A stretch of 64,000 bases of DNA from Gracilaria domingensis (Eukaryota; Rhodophyta; Florideophyceae; Gracilariales; Gracilariaceae), in the NCBI GenBank assembly GCA_022539475.1, contig VCMS01000120.1, positions 124,001-188,000 of the forward strand, given 5' to 3'. The notes under the pieces are model-generated. The model had not been told where the DNA came from and ran no database searches. It saw only the letters and a program-made list of their open reading frames with translations. Of this stretch, positions 39,009-48,100 are shown piece by piece (the first letter of the stretch is position 1; each line of letters opens with the position of its first letter). The position numbers were made by a program, and so were the translations under genes.

Positions 39009-39343
39009 AAAGCGACTTGGTTGTGCTCGTTGGGAGTTCGCTGCATAATGTGTTTCCCATAGCTGCTGTTGGAGAAGGAGGGTATCTCCGTCGTTGCTAT
39101 GTCGGGGGTTGCTGATGTTAATTGTATGTATTTACGATACAGGATTGGTATCGTTGAGATCTATCCCGTTGGTTGTGATATCAGGTGGTTTGTGGTCTGT
39201 GTGAACCAAATACAAGGGCGGTGGGTTCCGTTTCGAGTCGCGTTCGGGCGGTTCGTGGTCAAGTGAGCGCTGTTCCCGAGATTTTGGTGCTGTGCTCGCA
39301 TAACGCCTGGTGCTGGAGACTAGTCGGCGATTCAGGTCTCCGC

Positions 39344-41386
39344 TTAAAAATGCGGGACGTCGTCATTGTTTACGACATCGTTCGCGTAGTCGTCGGCGAA
39401 TTCTGCTAAGAACCCGGTATGATGAATATGTCCTTCTTGCGGGATGTCATTATCTTCCTCATCATAGCCTTCGTGGCTCGCGAACTGATCATGAGCGTTA
39501 TCACTCTCGCAAAGGAGTGTCGCCGCTAATTGGTCGTTGAGCTCGAGGGTATCGTCGTCGTTCGCAATGTCTTCTTGTGCAAGCGCGGCTTGGAGGATGG
39601 ACATGACGGAGTCATGGTTTGTTCCGTCGCCTTCTCCGGTTGGGTTGGTATCGTTAGCGGCTGCGAATAGTGTGCCGTAGATACGCTTCCCCCTTTTTCT
39701 GAATGGGCAATTGCGTTTCATGTGCCCCGGCTTCTGGCAATAGAAACATTTTCCAGAAGAACGGCGGAAGTTCGAGCGGTTCAACGTATTCCTGTTCTGT
39801 GGACCGCGACGGAAGTTGGAACTCCCATTTGGTCTGCCATAGCGTTCGTTCGTATAGTTGACTGAGGCAATAGGCTTCTGTATTCCACCATAGGGGCCTC
39901 GATCGTTCCCCAATTTCATCTGCTTCTGGCAATAGCGCTGAGCGCAGTCTGCGAGAGCGATGTAGAGGTCGTGATAGGTAGGGTAAACTGAATTGGGCCT
40001 GTAGAGTTCGATCGCGCACCATTCCATATTCTCCATGGAGGCAATGAGGAGGTCGCGCTTGTATTCGTCCATCTGCAATCCGTGAGGAATGCTATGGAAC
40101 TTTGGCTCAATCTCATCCGTTAGCGCACAATACGCTTCATTGATGGTTCTGTTACCCTCGAGGTAATCCTTTAGGTGCAGATTCCTGAGGAATGATAAGA
40201 CCCGTTGTTGTTGAGCGGTGTTGTGGAATTTGGACGCCATCATTTGCTGGAAGACTGTGTAGTCTGTAGCAACAGCTTTCACATTCTGGTCAAAGAACGT
40301 CAGAGCATTGTCTTTGAGCATGTGCGGAAGTAAGTAGAGCGCTTCGTTGTCGCTCAACATGTACGTTTTCAACACAATTTGCTCGTAGCTGTTGATCGCG
40401 GTTTTCCAGGATTCCTTAACTGGTCCCCCATACTTCTTGCCATCTTTGAAGGCATAGCCCACCTGGGAGGATGCCTTTTGAAAGAGCTCTATACGTTTGA
40501 TAGAGCTGTGGTCCTGCTCTCCGTAGGCCAGGTTGGCGAGATTCCTCATATCCTGAGAGACTTCGGTGTAGCTCTTTGTATGCGCAGTATCGATAGATAG
40601 ACGCTGTCCTTGCGCAGGCGTGTCGTCAAATCTGATACGTTGCGGTCGCTGAAAGTGATCAGGAGTTTTCTCGGGCAATGTAGCGCGATTGTTTGCTGCA
40701 TCGCTCTGGCGCGAAGTTGTCGGGTGCTCTGTTCGCTTCTTCAGGGTCTTGTTAGAGCGCAAGAATTCTTTGAAGCTATCCATCAGCTTCTCCATCTCAC
40801 CATCGTCCGTGTCAACGTCATCGTGAGGCGCTGTCGTAGCAATTTCTCCATTGTCCGGTGGGTCTGGTGTTCCTTCCGTCTCGTCGGCGTAGAGGTGGGG
40901 CTGTCGTTGAACTACATGGCTGACGACTGTGTCAAAATTCTTGTTATCGTCATCCTCACCGTCCCATATCAAGTAGGCGACGCGCGCGGTTGGGTGGCGG
41001 TACTTATGAGCAGGGATGTCGACGTTGAGATATTTGAGTTTGTTGATCAACGCATTAATGCATGTGCGGTTCTGCATTACGGTCGGTGCGCAGAGTAGAA
41101 GCGGGTCCAATTTGGTCCTTAAGCGCTCCAAGAACGTTTCGCCATCACGGTTATCACGAAGCATACGCGAGATAACAGATTTATACTTCTGTTCGTGCGC
41201 GCTACGCAATGTGGCTCGCGGGAGAAAGGCGGATAGGGAGCCTCGATTCGCATTGTTGGGAGAATGCGGAAAGGGTTCGATGCGGTCGCTGGGATCTCCG
41301 GGTTGATTCGCGGGGGTGTGTGGAACGTCGGTGTCCGGTGAGTTGTCCGGGGACAGATTGGACGGGTCGTCGTTTGGAGAATTCAT
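39344..41386 (-). CDS. Copia 1 Gag
   Basis: This 680-aa protein starts at the ATG at 41386, 38 bases inside the 5' LTR. It has a Pro/Asp-rich N-terminus, a helical capsid-like middle, and one zinc knuckle, CFYCQKPGHMKRNCPF (CCHC), near residue 555. An acidic tail follows. It binds and packages the element RNA. Confidence 0.88.
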   Translation of the reverse strand: MNSPNDDPSNLSPDNSPDTDVPHTPANQPGDPSDRIEPFPHSPNNANRGSLSAFLPRATLRSAHEQKYKSVISRMLRDNRDGETFLERLRTKLDPLLLCAPTVMQNRTCINALINKLKYLNVDIPAHKYRHPTARVAYLIWDGEDDDNKNFDTVVSHVVQRQPHLYADETEGTPDPPDNGEIATTAPHDDVDTDDGEMEKLMDSFKEFLRSNKTLKKRTEHPTTSRQSDAANNRATLPEKTPDHFQRPQRIRFDDTPAQGQRLSIDTAHTKSYTEVSQDMRNLANLAYGEQDHSSIKRIELFQKASSQVGYAFKDGKKYGGPVKESWKTAINSYEQIVLKTYMLSDNEALYLLPHMLKDNALTFFDQNVKAVATDYTVFQQMMASKFHNTAQQQRVLSFLRNLHLKDYLEGNRTINEAYCALTDEIEPKFHSIPHGLQMDEYKRDLLIASMENMEWCAIELYRPNSVYPTYHDLYIALADCAQRYCQKQMKLGNDRGPYGGIQKPIASVNYTNERYGRPNGSSNFRRGPQNRNTLNRSNFRRSSGKCFYCQKPGHMKRNCPFRKRGKRIYGTLFAAANDTNPTGEGDGTNHDSVMSILQAALAQEDIANDDDTLELNDQLAATLLCESDNAHDQFASHEGYDEEDNDIPQEGHIHHTGFLAEFADDYANDVVNNDDVPHF

Positions 41387-41424
41387 AATGAATAATTGCT
41401 ACTTCCAAAAGAGGATCATTCGAA

Positions 41425-41671
41425 TGATGGTCTCCTAGTGGAATGCTGGCTGCTAGCTCGCAGAGAGGTAAGACGCGTGGAAGCGGGGTGAATATGTCAG
41501 GTATGTCAGGAATGCTGGGAGAGCCCCATTTACTGTGAGTGGCGCTAGTCGCCTGTTAAGTAGGGAGCGGAAGCCGAATGCTTCAGGGGAGGTGCCGAAT
41601 CCCGATATGCATCGGAGGCAATCGGTCGGATATGACAGTCGGATTGCCAGCTGTAGGGCTGATCATCATCA
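41425..41671 (-). repeat. 5' LTR of Copia 1
   Basis: This is the second LTR copy. On the minus strand it reads from TGATGATGATC to GACCATCA, and the gag start follows. Confidence 0.93.
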
Positions 41672-42088
41672 GGTGACCCCTGGTCAGCAGCCATTTGCAC
41701 CTACGTGTAGCTACTAGCTACCATAACATGCTCTGAGATATTACAAGTGTATAACTGTACACGTCTTGTCGTTTTCCTTCCAAGGCATCGTTGACCTTGC
41801 GACGTTTGGAAAGTTCACGTAGCCAAACCAACATCTTCCCGACCCTGCCCCAGCTCTGCTCGTCATGTGGTTCCGTCGTTTCTTATTGCTTCACATCGCC
41901 TCATATTGCCTCTTCCCGTGTCACACGACGTCGCCCCACTTTACCTTGCCTTGATTTGGCTCTTTTGGTTTTGATTTCCCTTTTTATTGCCCACGAAAAC
42001 CTACGGTACATCCACACACTGCTTTTGAGTCGCGCGTGTTCGTGGACTTGGGTTTGCTTTTGCTCTCTGCTCGTCTTCTTACGAGTTC
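41672..42088. other. Spacer and 5' flank of the small overlapping frames
   Basis: It begins with the imperfect target duplication, then the right inverted-repeat arm (41684-41702). The rest is pyrimidine-rich sequence typical of a 5' UTR. No gene is seen. Confidence 0.5.
41684..41702 (+). repeat. Right arm of the 19-bp inverted repeat around Copia 1
   Basis: TCAGCAGCCATTTGCACCT is the reverse complement of 35643-35661. Confidence 0.9.
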
Positions 42089-42343
42089 ATGGCGGCCAAG
42101 ATCGTTGCAGAATTCCAGGAAACTCTCTCAAAAACAGATTTTGATACGCTCACGTCCTTCATTGTATTATACAACTCGTTTGAGCCAGAAGAAGCTGGTC
42201 AAACAGTAATTGCCTTGAAGTATTTTGTAGAGAATCTTGAGGCGCGATACAACAAAAAGTTTGTCGACTATTTCGAGATTCTGTCTCTTATGACGGAGGA
42301 AGTGGAACAGCTGCTGCTCGACAATGAATCAAGGCCAAGGTGA
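42089..42343 (+). CDS. Small helical protein, unknown (first of two overlapping frames)
   Basis: This 84-aa acidic, helical protein (MAAKIVAEFQETLSKTDFDT) has a strong start context (GTTCATGGCGGCC). Its last 20 bases overlap the start of the next frame. I do not recognise it. The two frames may form one spliced gene, since AAG|GTGAAAG at 42337-42346 resembles a splice donor, or a two-cistron mRNA. Confidence 0.5.
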   Translation: MAAKIVAEFQETLSKTDFDTLTSFIVLYNSFEPEEAGQTVIALKYFVENLEARYNKKFVDYFEILSLMTEEVEQLLLDNESRPR

Positions 42344-42644
42344 AAGCCAGAATGAAATTCACAGTACAGCTCCAAGTTTAAATCAGAGTGAAAGGTCTCC
42401 CGAGTCGGAACGAAGAAGAAATAAGGGTAAACTATGGCGAGATGCCGAAGATAACCCGTCATGGAGAATGCTAGACGTATCAGCTAGAATGACACACAAA
42501 AATGAACTGGCAAAAGCTGGTCAACTTGTTGATCTCAATCATATGAAGGCGGCTATAGAAAAGGAGGACGCACGACACAAGCAGTATGCAGAGGGGAAGC
42601 AATCTACATCTCCAATCAAGATGGTTGACAAACGTCCAGAGTAA
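42324..42644 (+). CDS. Small charged protein, unknown (second overlapping frame)
   Basis: This 106-aa protein has a Ser/Glu/Arg-rich N-terminus and a more ordered part (KLWRDAEDNPSWRML, MTHKNELAKAGQLVDLNHMK). Its ATG lies inside the preceding frame, shifted by one base. No family is recognised. It may be the second exon of the preceding frame rather than a separate protein. Confidence 0.45.
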   Translation: MNQGQGESQNEIHSTAPSLNQSERSPESERRRNKGKLWRDAEDNPSWRMLDVSARMTHKNELAKAGQLVDLNHMKAAIEKEDARHKQYAEGKQSTSPIKMVDKRPE

Positions 42645-43440
42645 GCTGTGTTGTTCTTGTATGCATGTAGTAGAATGGTACTTTCGTATTTATGCTTTCT
42701 CTATTTCATACTTTGCATTCTTATTCCCAGACATCTGGGAAACCTTCGTGTAATGAGGAGACAGGTCGTTTGCAAGATGTAACTTGAGGACTCATCAGTC
42801 CAAAGAAATGTCCAATGGACAAGGCCTCTTCGTTGAACTGACTCTCAGGTACGACTCTATAACGCGGACGTTGATAGTCCTTGTAATAGTTAATTAAAGA
42901 TGCGATTCTCAGTACGAGATTCCTCTCAGTTCCGGACGCCAGTATGCCTAACAACGGCCTCATGGTCAATAAAAATCAGGTGCTTCCTTTTTCACAGCTT
43001 GTTGATGAGCCATACACATAGAAGGCTTGTCGAAGTGATCCGGAACTTCTGCATCAATGAAGGACAAATAACCTACTTAGACGTTTGACAGTGTTGAACC
43101 ACGATGACAGTTTCTTGAGCAAGCATTAGTTTGGAGTATTTGGACAATACAGATATGCTTCTGTGGATGACTTCGAGCTCCTCGAGCGGCCGGGGGGGCA
43201 CGTGCAACAACTCGAGCACCTTATCGTTCCTTGAAAAATGAACCGCACTGGATGGCCACATTAGTTTGGCAAGCGGGCTGATAGTGGTTTGACCTCATCT
43301 ACACTCTGTTCATGGCAGTTCCAAGGTCGGAACAACGCGCGGCGTGTGCAAGCGAGCATAAGATTTGAATGCCGGTCGGTTTGCATTGCGTTTCGCAGTC
43401 ACGTCGAAGATTGATCTCTCTGTGCGCCTTTTCACGGCCA
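42645..43440. other. Intergenic stretch, nothing recognised
   Basis: Short frames only. It lies between the small overlapping frames and the end of the broken L1-domain gene. Confidence 0.5.
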
Positions 43441-43870
43441 TTACTTTGCATCAACTTTTGCTTTCTTCACAGTTTGCACATCGTTGTCTGTCATACTCTT
43501 CCCAGCCACAACATTTTCTCCAGGTAGCGACAGATAAATCTGCACAGCGAGAGAGCGACAAGTCTTCAAACTAAGAGATTGAATGCTTTTCCATCCATCT
43601 TCACAACGTCGAGCAATACCATCAACAGCCATCATAACACTTTCCACAAGTTGCTCTTGACAAAAGTCAAGCCGACCCACCTTCACACTGGTACAAGTGC
43701 CCTGTCTCGGACTAAACGGCGTACTCTTTAAAATTCTTTGAATTGAAACAACCACATCTTTCCTCATATCCACTGCGAGTGGCATTAGCTTGGCTCGGAG
43801 GAAAGCATTGCCAACAGGTTCGGCATCATTGGGACAACTCCGTTATCCACCAAAAACACATCGTACATTG
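43441..43870 (-). pseudogene. RSL1D1-like (ribosomal L1 domain) gene, C-terminal fragment
   Basis: The minus strand encodes MYDVFLVDNGVVPMMPNLL, then after a one-base frame break AFLRAKLMPLAVDMRK, and on to the stop at 43441 with KVGRLDF and GWKSIQSLSLKT. This order matches nucleolar L1-domain proteins (RSL1D1/Cic1/Utp30). The break near 43810 looks like loss of one G. The fragment ends at 43866-43870 (CATTG), the target duplication of Copia 2. The rest of the gene lies 15 kb to the right. Confidence 0.85.
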
Positions 43871-43964
43871 TGTCAATCAGCCTTACAGTAGCTGCCACAC
43901 TAGATAAGAGCGAGATGAGCGAGCTCGCGACAGTAAAGTGGAGGCAGCGCTCTCCCTTCTCACA
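43871..43964 (+). repeat. Left (5') LTR of Copia 2, with a 42-bp deletion
   Basis: It starts TGTCAATCAGCC and ends TTCTCACA. Compared with the right LTR it lacks 42 bases bounded by the direct repeat CAATCAGCC, and it has a few substitutions. Confidence 0.88.
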
Positions 43965-43975
43965 GGTTATGGGCC
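43965..43975 (+). promoter_or_regulatory. Primer binding site of Copia 2 (half-tRNA initiator Met type)
   Basis: GGTTATGGGCC directly follows the 5' LTR. It is complementary to GGCCCATAACC, the anticodon arm of eukaryotic initiator tRNA-Met. Copia-type elements are known to prime from such an internal tRNA fragment. Confidence 0.7.
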
Positions 43976-44030
43976 ACACGCAACGAAACAAAACATAATC
44001 ACCCACCCCCACAACACATCGTCCACCAAC

Positions 44031-45014
44031 ATGGAGGCCTACAACCGACTCGCCCGTCGCATTCGACGGGAAGAAACAAAGGAATTCAAGCAACTCACAG
44101 CAGAACTTTACGCCAACGCAGTCACGACAGCCGAAGACCACCACACCCCTCGAGACACTACTCAACACAGCATGCAGAACAATCATACCACACCCGTCCA
44201 TCCCTCACTCCCCCGACTCAACACTCAAAACTACACATATTGGGACTTTTCCATGCGCAACTATGCAAAAAAGCTCCAAGCCACAGCACATCTCACCTCC
44301 AACCCGCCAGCACCAATAGATCCAGCCGAACTACCCCAGTTCGAAGACAAACAAGCCACCCTAAACGACGCCATATTATGTACAGTCCCGCCCTCCATAA
44401 TAGGGCAAATCTTCAACGCGGATGATGATCCAACCCCATTTGAACTCTACCAAAGAGTTTTAGCGCAAGTCAATCGTCACACAAAAGAAGACAACAAATT
44501 CCTGAAGACAGAAGCGGAGAGTATCACGTTCGATGAAGACACCAAAATCGATGACTATGTGAAAGCACATCGTAACGTCAGAGAACGTATGCTCGCATCC
44601 AAATATCCGGATATCAACGACGAAGAAACCACCGTAGACTTTCTCATCGAAGGACTGCAGACCAACCCCAACTTCACGAACATCATATTCCAGTTCCTAT
44701 CAAACAAACCCACCACCATCGACGAATTCACTCGCCGTTTAAAGGAAATGCACAAGTTTGCCAAACGTATGAACCGCATAGCAGTCTACACGCAACAGCC
44801 ACACCGATTCACCGGGAACTACGGGGTACCCGGACCCTCCCGCAGTACATACAATCAACCCTCTCGCAACAGAACCCCATTTCGAGGCAAACCTTGCCAG
44901 CACCACACGGAAAAAGGCATACGTCCACAACACACAGACGCGCAATGTCGCGATCCGAACCACCCGAAAAACCGTCAGCCACAAGCCCACATGGCGCAAT
45001 GGAACTATCCCTAC
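44031..45014 (+). CDS. Copia 2 Gag, cut by the Gypsy insertion
   Basis: It starts at the ATG at 44031 (MEAYNRLARR). It contains the Copia Gag pattern (YTYWDFSMRNYAKKL, VLAQVNRHTKEDNKFLKTE, FLIEGLQTNPNF) and a basic Arg/Gln/His-rich C-terminal part. The frame runs straight into the Gypsy LTR at 45015. The continuation lies at 55767. Confidence 0.85.
45010..45014. repeat. Target site duplication of Gypsy, left copy
   Basis: CCTAC is exactly repeated at 55762-55766. Confidence 0.92.
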
Positions 45015-45988
45015 TGTGGGGCAAACTCGGAAGAGTGAAACCCACCAGACTGTCCGAAGGTCCGCTCTCGTGAGAGAGGGCAGACCAGTGACAGAGCCCT
45101 CTGTACCACCGTAACTCGGTTGTAAGGCCGAAGTGGCAACTGGCTATACCTACAGAGGTGATAGGCCACGTGGTGAGGAAACGATGAGAAACTCCTGAGA
45201 TGGGGTGGTATCGGCAACGATGAAACACGACCAACGACAGGTGTAGTCCCGAGAGGGAAAGCAACAGAAAACAACAACCAAACAACACCCACACGCGACG
45301 GGTAGGGCCTCCTCGGCACTGTGCCCGGAGCGGGGCGAGATCCTCCAACGGTAATGCACGGGTTTCCGTAAACACGGCAAAACTCTATACAGAGTCGGAT
45401 CACTTCGTAATCTAGTCCTATACCTCCTCGGTACGACCCTCAGGTCCCGACATCAACGACAGATGTTCCTCAAAGGTACCGAGAGGGTAGGACCACCGTA
45501 ACCAGACGTGGCTATACTCGCGAGAGTGATAACCCACGTAGGCGGCTGGCGCCAGAGCCTCACTCGTGTAGAGTCCACTCAGGAGAGCGCTACTCGACAA
45601 AGAGTTCACTTAGAAGTGCTCGGGTTGACTTTACAAAGGTGCTCGCGACGACGAGGTCGAGCTCACCTAAGTAGGTCTAAACTAACTATGTACACGTGGT
45701 GCACACCCGCGGGGGTCCGTACACGTGGCTAGCCCAGTGTCAGGCACCTCAGGTGCACTACCTATTGTCCCGTAATATGCACACACACGGTGGTGTAGTA
45801 CACGCGTCCACCTAGCGGTATTGGCCAGCAATGGCAACCCTGATTACAGGTAACTGTGGGAAAGCCATTCCAAAAGTAACCGCCAAAATTGGGTCCAACT
45901 CATAACTCTTCGAGTGCATCCTCGTATCACTCCCCTGAGTATATGAGACGCATCATCCTGATAACCACGCAAAATGCGTTGCTCTACA
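45015..45988 (-). repeat. 3' LTR of Gypsy
   Basis: This 974-bp repeat is identical to 54788-55761 except one base seen. It contains a diverged internal duplication: 45100-45175 and 45490-45545 share ACCACCGTAAC, TGGCTATAC, GTGATA and CACGT in order. Confidence 0.95.
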
Positions 45989-45989
45989 T

Positions 45990-46003
45990 CTCCCCCTCCT
46001 TAG
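45990..46003 (-). promoter_or_regulatory. 3' polypurine tract of Gypsy
   Basis: CTAAGGAGGGGGAG on the minus strand ends one base before the 3' LTR. The same 14-mer recurs twice inside pol. Confidence 0.85.
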
Positions 46004-46067
46004 AGCCGAGAACGACTTCGAGGCTGAAGTTTTGTGCGAAACGCAAGTACGTAAATACGTCACAATC

Positions 46068-47921
46068 ATGAGCGGTACCAACTCCTCGGTTTCTATACCT
46101 CGCAAGCGCGATACACACTCAAGCGAACAGAGTATTCAAGTATCCGAACTCGATCACAGTACATCATCTGTCATTCCGATGAACCCGAATCAGTTTCCTC
46201 ATCACCCGACGGGTCAGGCGAGCGCGTCGAACTACCCTCAGCCGGGTTCTGCGACGGCTCCACTGCCTCAGTCTCAACCGATGGTCCCGGTGAACGTTCC
46301 GTTATGGAATTCAGCGCAAGCGATGCCGCTGATGGCGAACCAAGCTGGTTGGATATCGAAGGAATCTCTCGCAGTACGCGATCCACTCCGTGATGGGTTT
46401 GCGTTCAGCCGTGCACCGTGGTTTCATCCAGTAGCTGTTAACGATGACACTCTGCTGGAGTCGTATGCCGAAAACGGCTTCCTACCTGGCGGTCTGCCGT
46501 TAGCGGTAGTGCAATCCCCAGAATGGAAAGTTCGTATAGCGATCGACCCGATGCTCCTCCGGTACGATACCCGCGAGGGTGAGAATCTGAACACCGCGCG
46601 CGCGGAACACGCGAAGTTGGCGTACAAGAGACTCAGTCGAGTGCACCTCGAGCACCTGGTTCCACCGTCATATGGGTTCGATACTCCGTTCTACCGTACT
46701 TTCGGTGAAGTCCGATATGGAGACAACTTGGCGACGTTCGACCATGCGCGGTACGCTGGCGATGGCCCGACCACATCGAGGTTGATGTTGTGCTGGAATC
46801 GGCCCATACTCCGAGCGGAGTTCCGTTATCTTCGCAAGAACGCTTCCCAGGGTGGGTTCGTCAACCGCATTCGGTTTGAGCGGAAAGCTCGTTCCCGTCA
46901 TGGGTATCTGATTCCGTACCCGAATATCGAGACCGAGAGGTACAGACCGCAGGCCTTTGTTGGACGGTTCCCTCCTCTACCAGATTGGTGGCGTGATGTG
47001 GAGGTACCCAAAGGGTGTTTTGCAGAACTGCCTCCGTGCTTGAGTTACATCGGCTCCCGATTGATCAGCGATCCGCGTTCAGGATGGTGGGGTCTGGTAG
47101 CCGGCGAGTGGGCGGCACGCGTAGCAGCGTTTCTCCTCTGGGAGGCTTACGACAACTACCGTGTTTGGTATATTCCGCCGATGCTTCGCAACATTATCCG
47201 CTCGCTGGATTTGCACACTCCCTTGGGGTCCGAAGAGAACGTGGATGAGATCCATTACATCTTGGATGTTATCGATGGAGTCGATTGGGAAACGGTGCCC
47301 CGTTCGCAGCGTGGGAAAGGTCCTCGTCGTCACTACGACCGCTCACCCGGTAGGAGACATCCCACCGCAGGAGATTTCGTGTATTACGACCCATGGGAGG
47401 GTACGATGACGACTAGCGCATATGCCGAGTGGGCAGCGAACCAGCCACGGTCGATTCCAGACAGTCACCCCGTTGGGTTCATGTTCAGTGACAACTGGGT
47501 CGCCCCAGTAGATCTGGGTGATCCGAACATGGATACCGGTGGAGAGGCGGCGGGAGCACTCGTCGAGATGGACCAGGAGTTGGTGAACGACCTACCGGCG
47601 GCGAATCAGGTGTTGCACGCCAGCGGCGGGGTACCCCAGGCTCCTGTGGGTTGGAATGTTCCGACTCAAGCGAGTGTTCCGGTGGTGGGTCCGGTCCCTG
47701 TAGCGGCTACCGTTCCTTCGGTCCTTCCGGCCCCGACAGCTCCGGTCGCTCCGGGAGATTCTCCGGCGAACATCGCGATGTTGCGCGCCAGTCTCCAGAA
47801 CGCTGGAATTATCGTGCCCGATCATCTCACCACTATGGCAGGGATACTGGCTTACGCCGTTCCGCACCCTTCGCAGGGTCCCTCCGGTAGCGGCGGTGCC
47901 GGTCCTTTATCGGGGGTGTAA
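46068..47921 (+). CDS. Antisense accessory ORF of the Gypsy element, unknown function
   Basis: This 617-aa protein starts at the ATG at 46068 (context CAATCATGAG), 80 bases inside the 3' LTR. It is read opposite to gag and pol and ends 180 bases from the pol stop (convergent). The ends are Pro/Ser/Ala-rich (PTAPVAPGDSP near the C-terminus). Residues about 100-440 look globular and Trp/Tyr/Arg-rich (FSRAPWFHPV, LPDWWRDVEVP, GWWGLVAGEWAARVAAFLLW). I see no zinc knuckle, protease, transmembrane span or signal peptide, and do not recognise the fold. Antisense ORFs at this place are known in some plant Tat-lineage Gypsy elements. Its intactness over 1.85 kb argues for function. The adjoining LTR may supply its promoter. 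Confidence 0.8.
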   Translation: MSGTNSSVSIPRKRDTHSSEQSIQVSELDHSTSSVIPMNPNQFPHHPTGQASASNYPQPGSATAPLPQSQPMVPVNVPLWNSAQAMPLMANQAGWISKESLAVRDPLRDGFAFSRAPWFHPVAVNDDTLLESYAENGFLPGGLPLAVVQSPEWKVRIAIDPMLLRYDTREGENLNTARAEHAKLAYKRLSRVHLEHLVPPSYGFDTPFYRTFGEVRYGDNLATFDHARYAGDGPTTSRLMLCWNRPILRAEFRYLRKNASQGGFVNRIRFERKARSRHGYLIPYPNIETERYRPQAFVGRFPPLPDWWRDVEVPKGCFAELPPCLSYIGSRLISDPRSGWWGLVAGEWAARVAAFLLWEAYDNYRVWYIPPMLRNIIRSLDLHTPLGSEENVDEIHYILDVIDGVDWETVPRSQRGKGPRRHYDRSPGRRHPTAGDFVYYDPWEGTMTTSAYAEWAANQPRSIPDSHPVGFMFSDNWVAPVDLGDPNMDTGGEAAGALVEMDQELVNDLPAANQVLHASGGVPQAPVGWNVPTQASVPVVGPVPVAATVPSVLPAPTAPVAPGDSPANIAMLRASLQNAGIIVPDHLTTMAGILAYAVPHPSQGPSGSGGAGPLSGV

Positions 47922-48100
47922 GATGACCAGCAGGGCTGGAGGACTTGGTCCTTAGTATAAGATAGAAACAGTAAAACCATCTAGTGGTAACTTTCGCTTC
48001 ACCTCTTTTGCCTGTTCTCCACGAACTTGATCGATCTTCGATTACTTCTTCACTCACACTGTGTTCAAGTGTACTTCACTTCTTTGGTGCTTCTTCTACT

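Larger units (their letters stand above)
35662..41671 (-). mobile_element. Copia-type LTR retrotransposon 1
   Basis: This 6.0-kb element has two 247-bp LTRs (TG...CA) that differ at two positions by eye. The flanking 5-mers are GCTGA and GGTGA, an imperfect target duplication. Gene order on the minus strand is gag, protease, integrase, reverse transcriptase, RNase H, which is the Copia order. The pol frame has one in-frame TAG, and about 200 bases of closed frame separate gag from pol. The LTR similarity suggests moderately recent insertion. Autonomy is doubtful. Confidence 0.93.

Noticed and set aside
43938-44030. Copia 2 Gag starting inside the LTR
   Set aside because: The upstream codon is GTG within the LTR, while a good ATG lies at 44031 after the primer binding site.
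44809-45609. Several ORFs of 60-190 aa inside the Gypsy LTRs, present in both copies
   Set aside because: They are duplicated because the LTR is duplicated, overlap in all frames and show no protein-like pattern.
45889-46067. Earlier start of the antisense ORF
   Set aside because: No ATG in frame precedes 46068; the open frame begins with a TTG codon.
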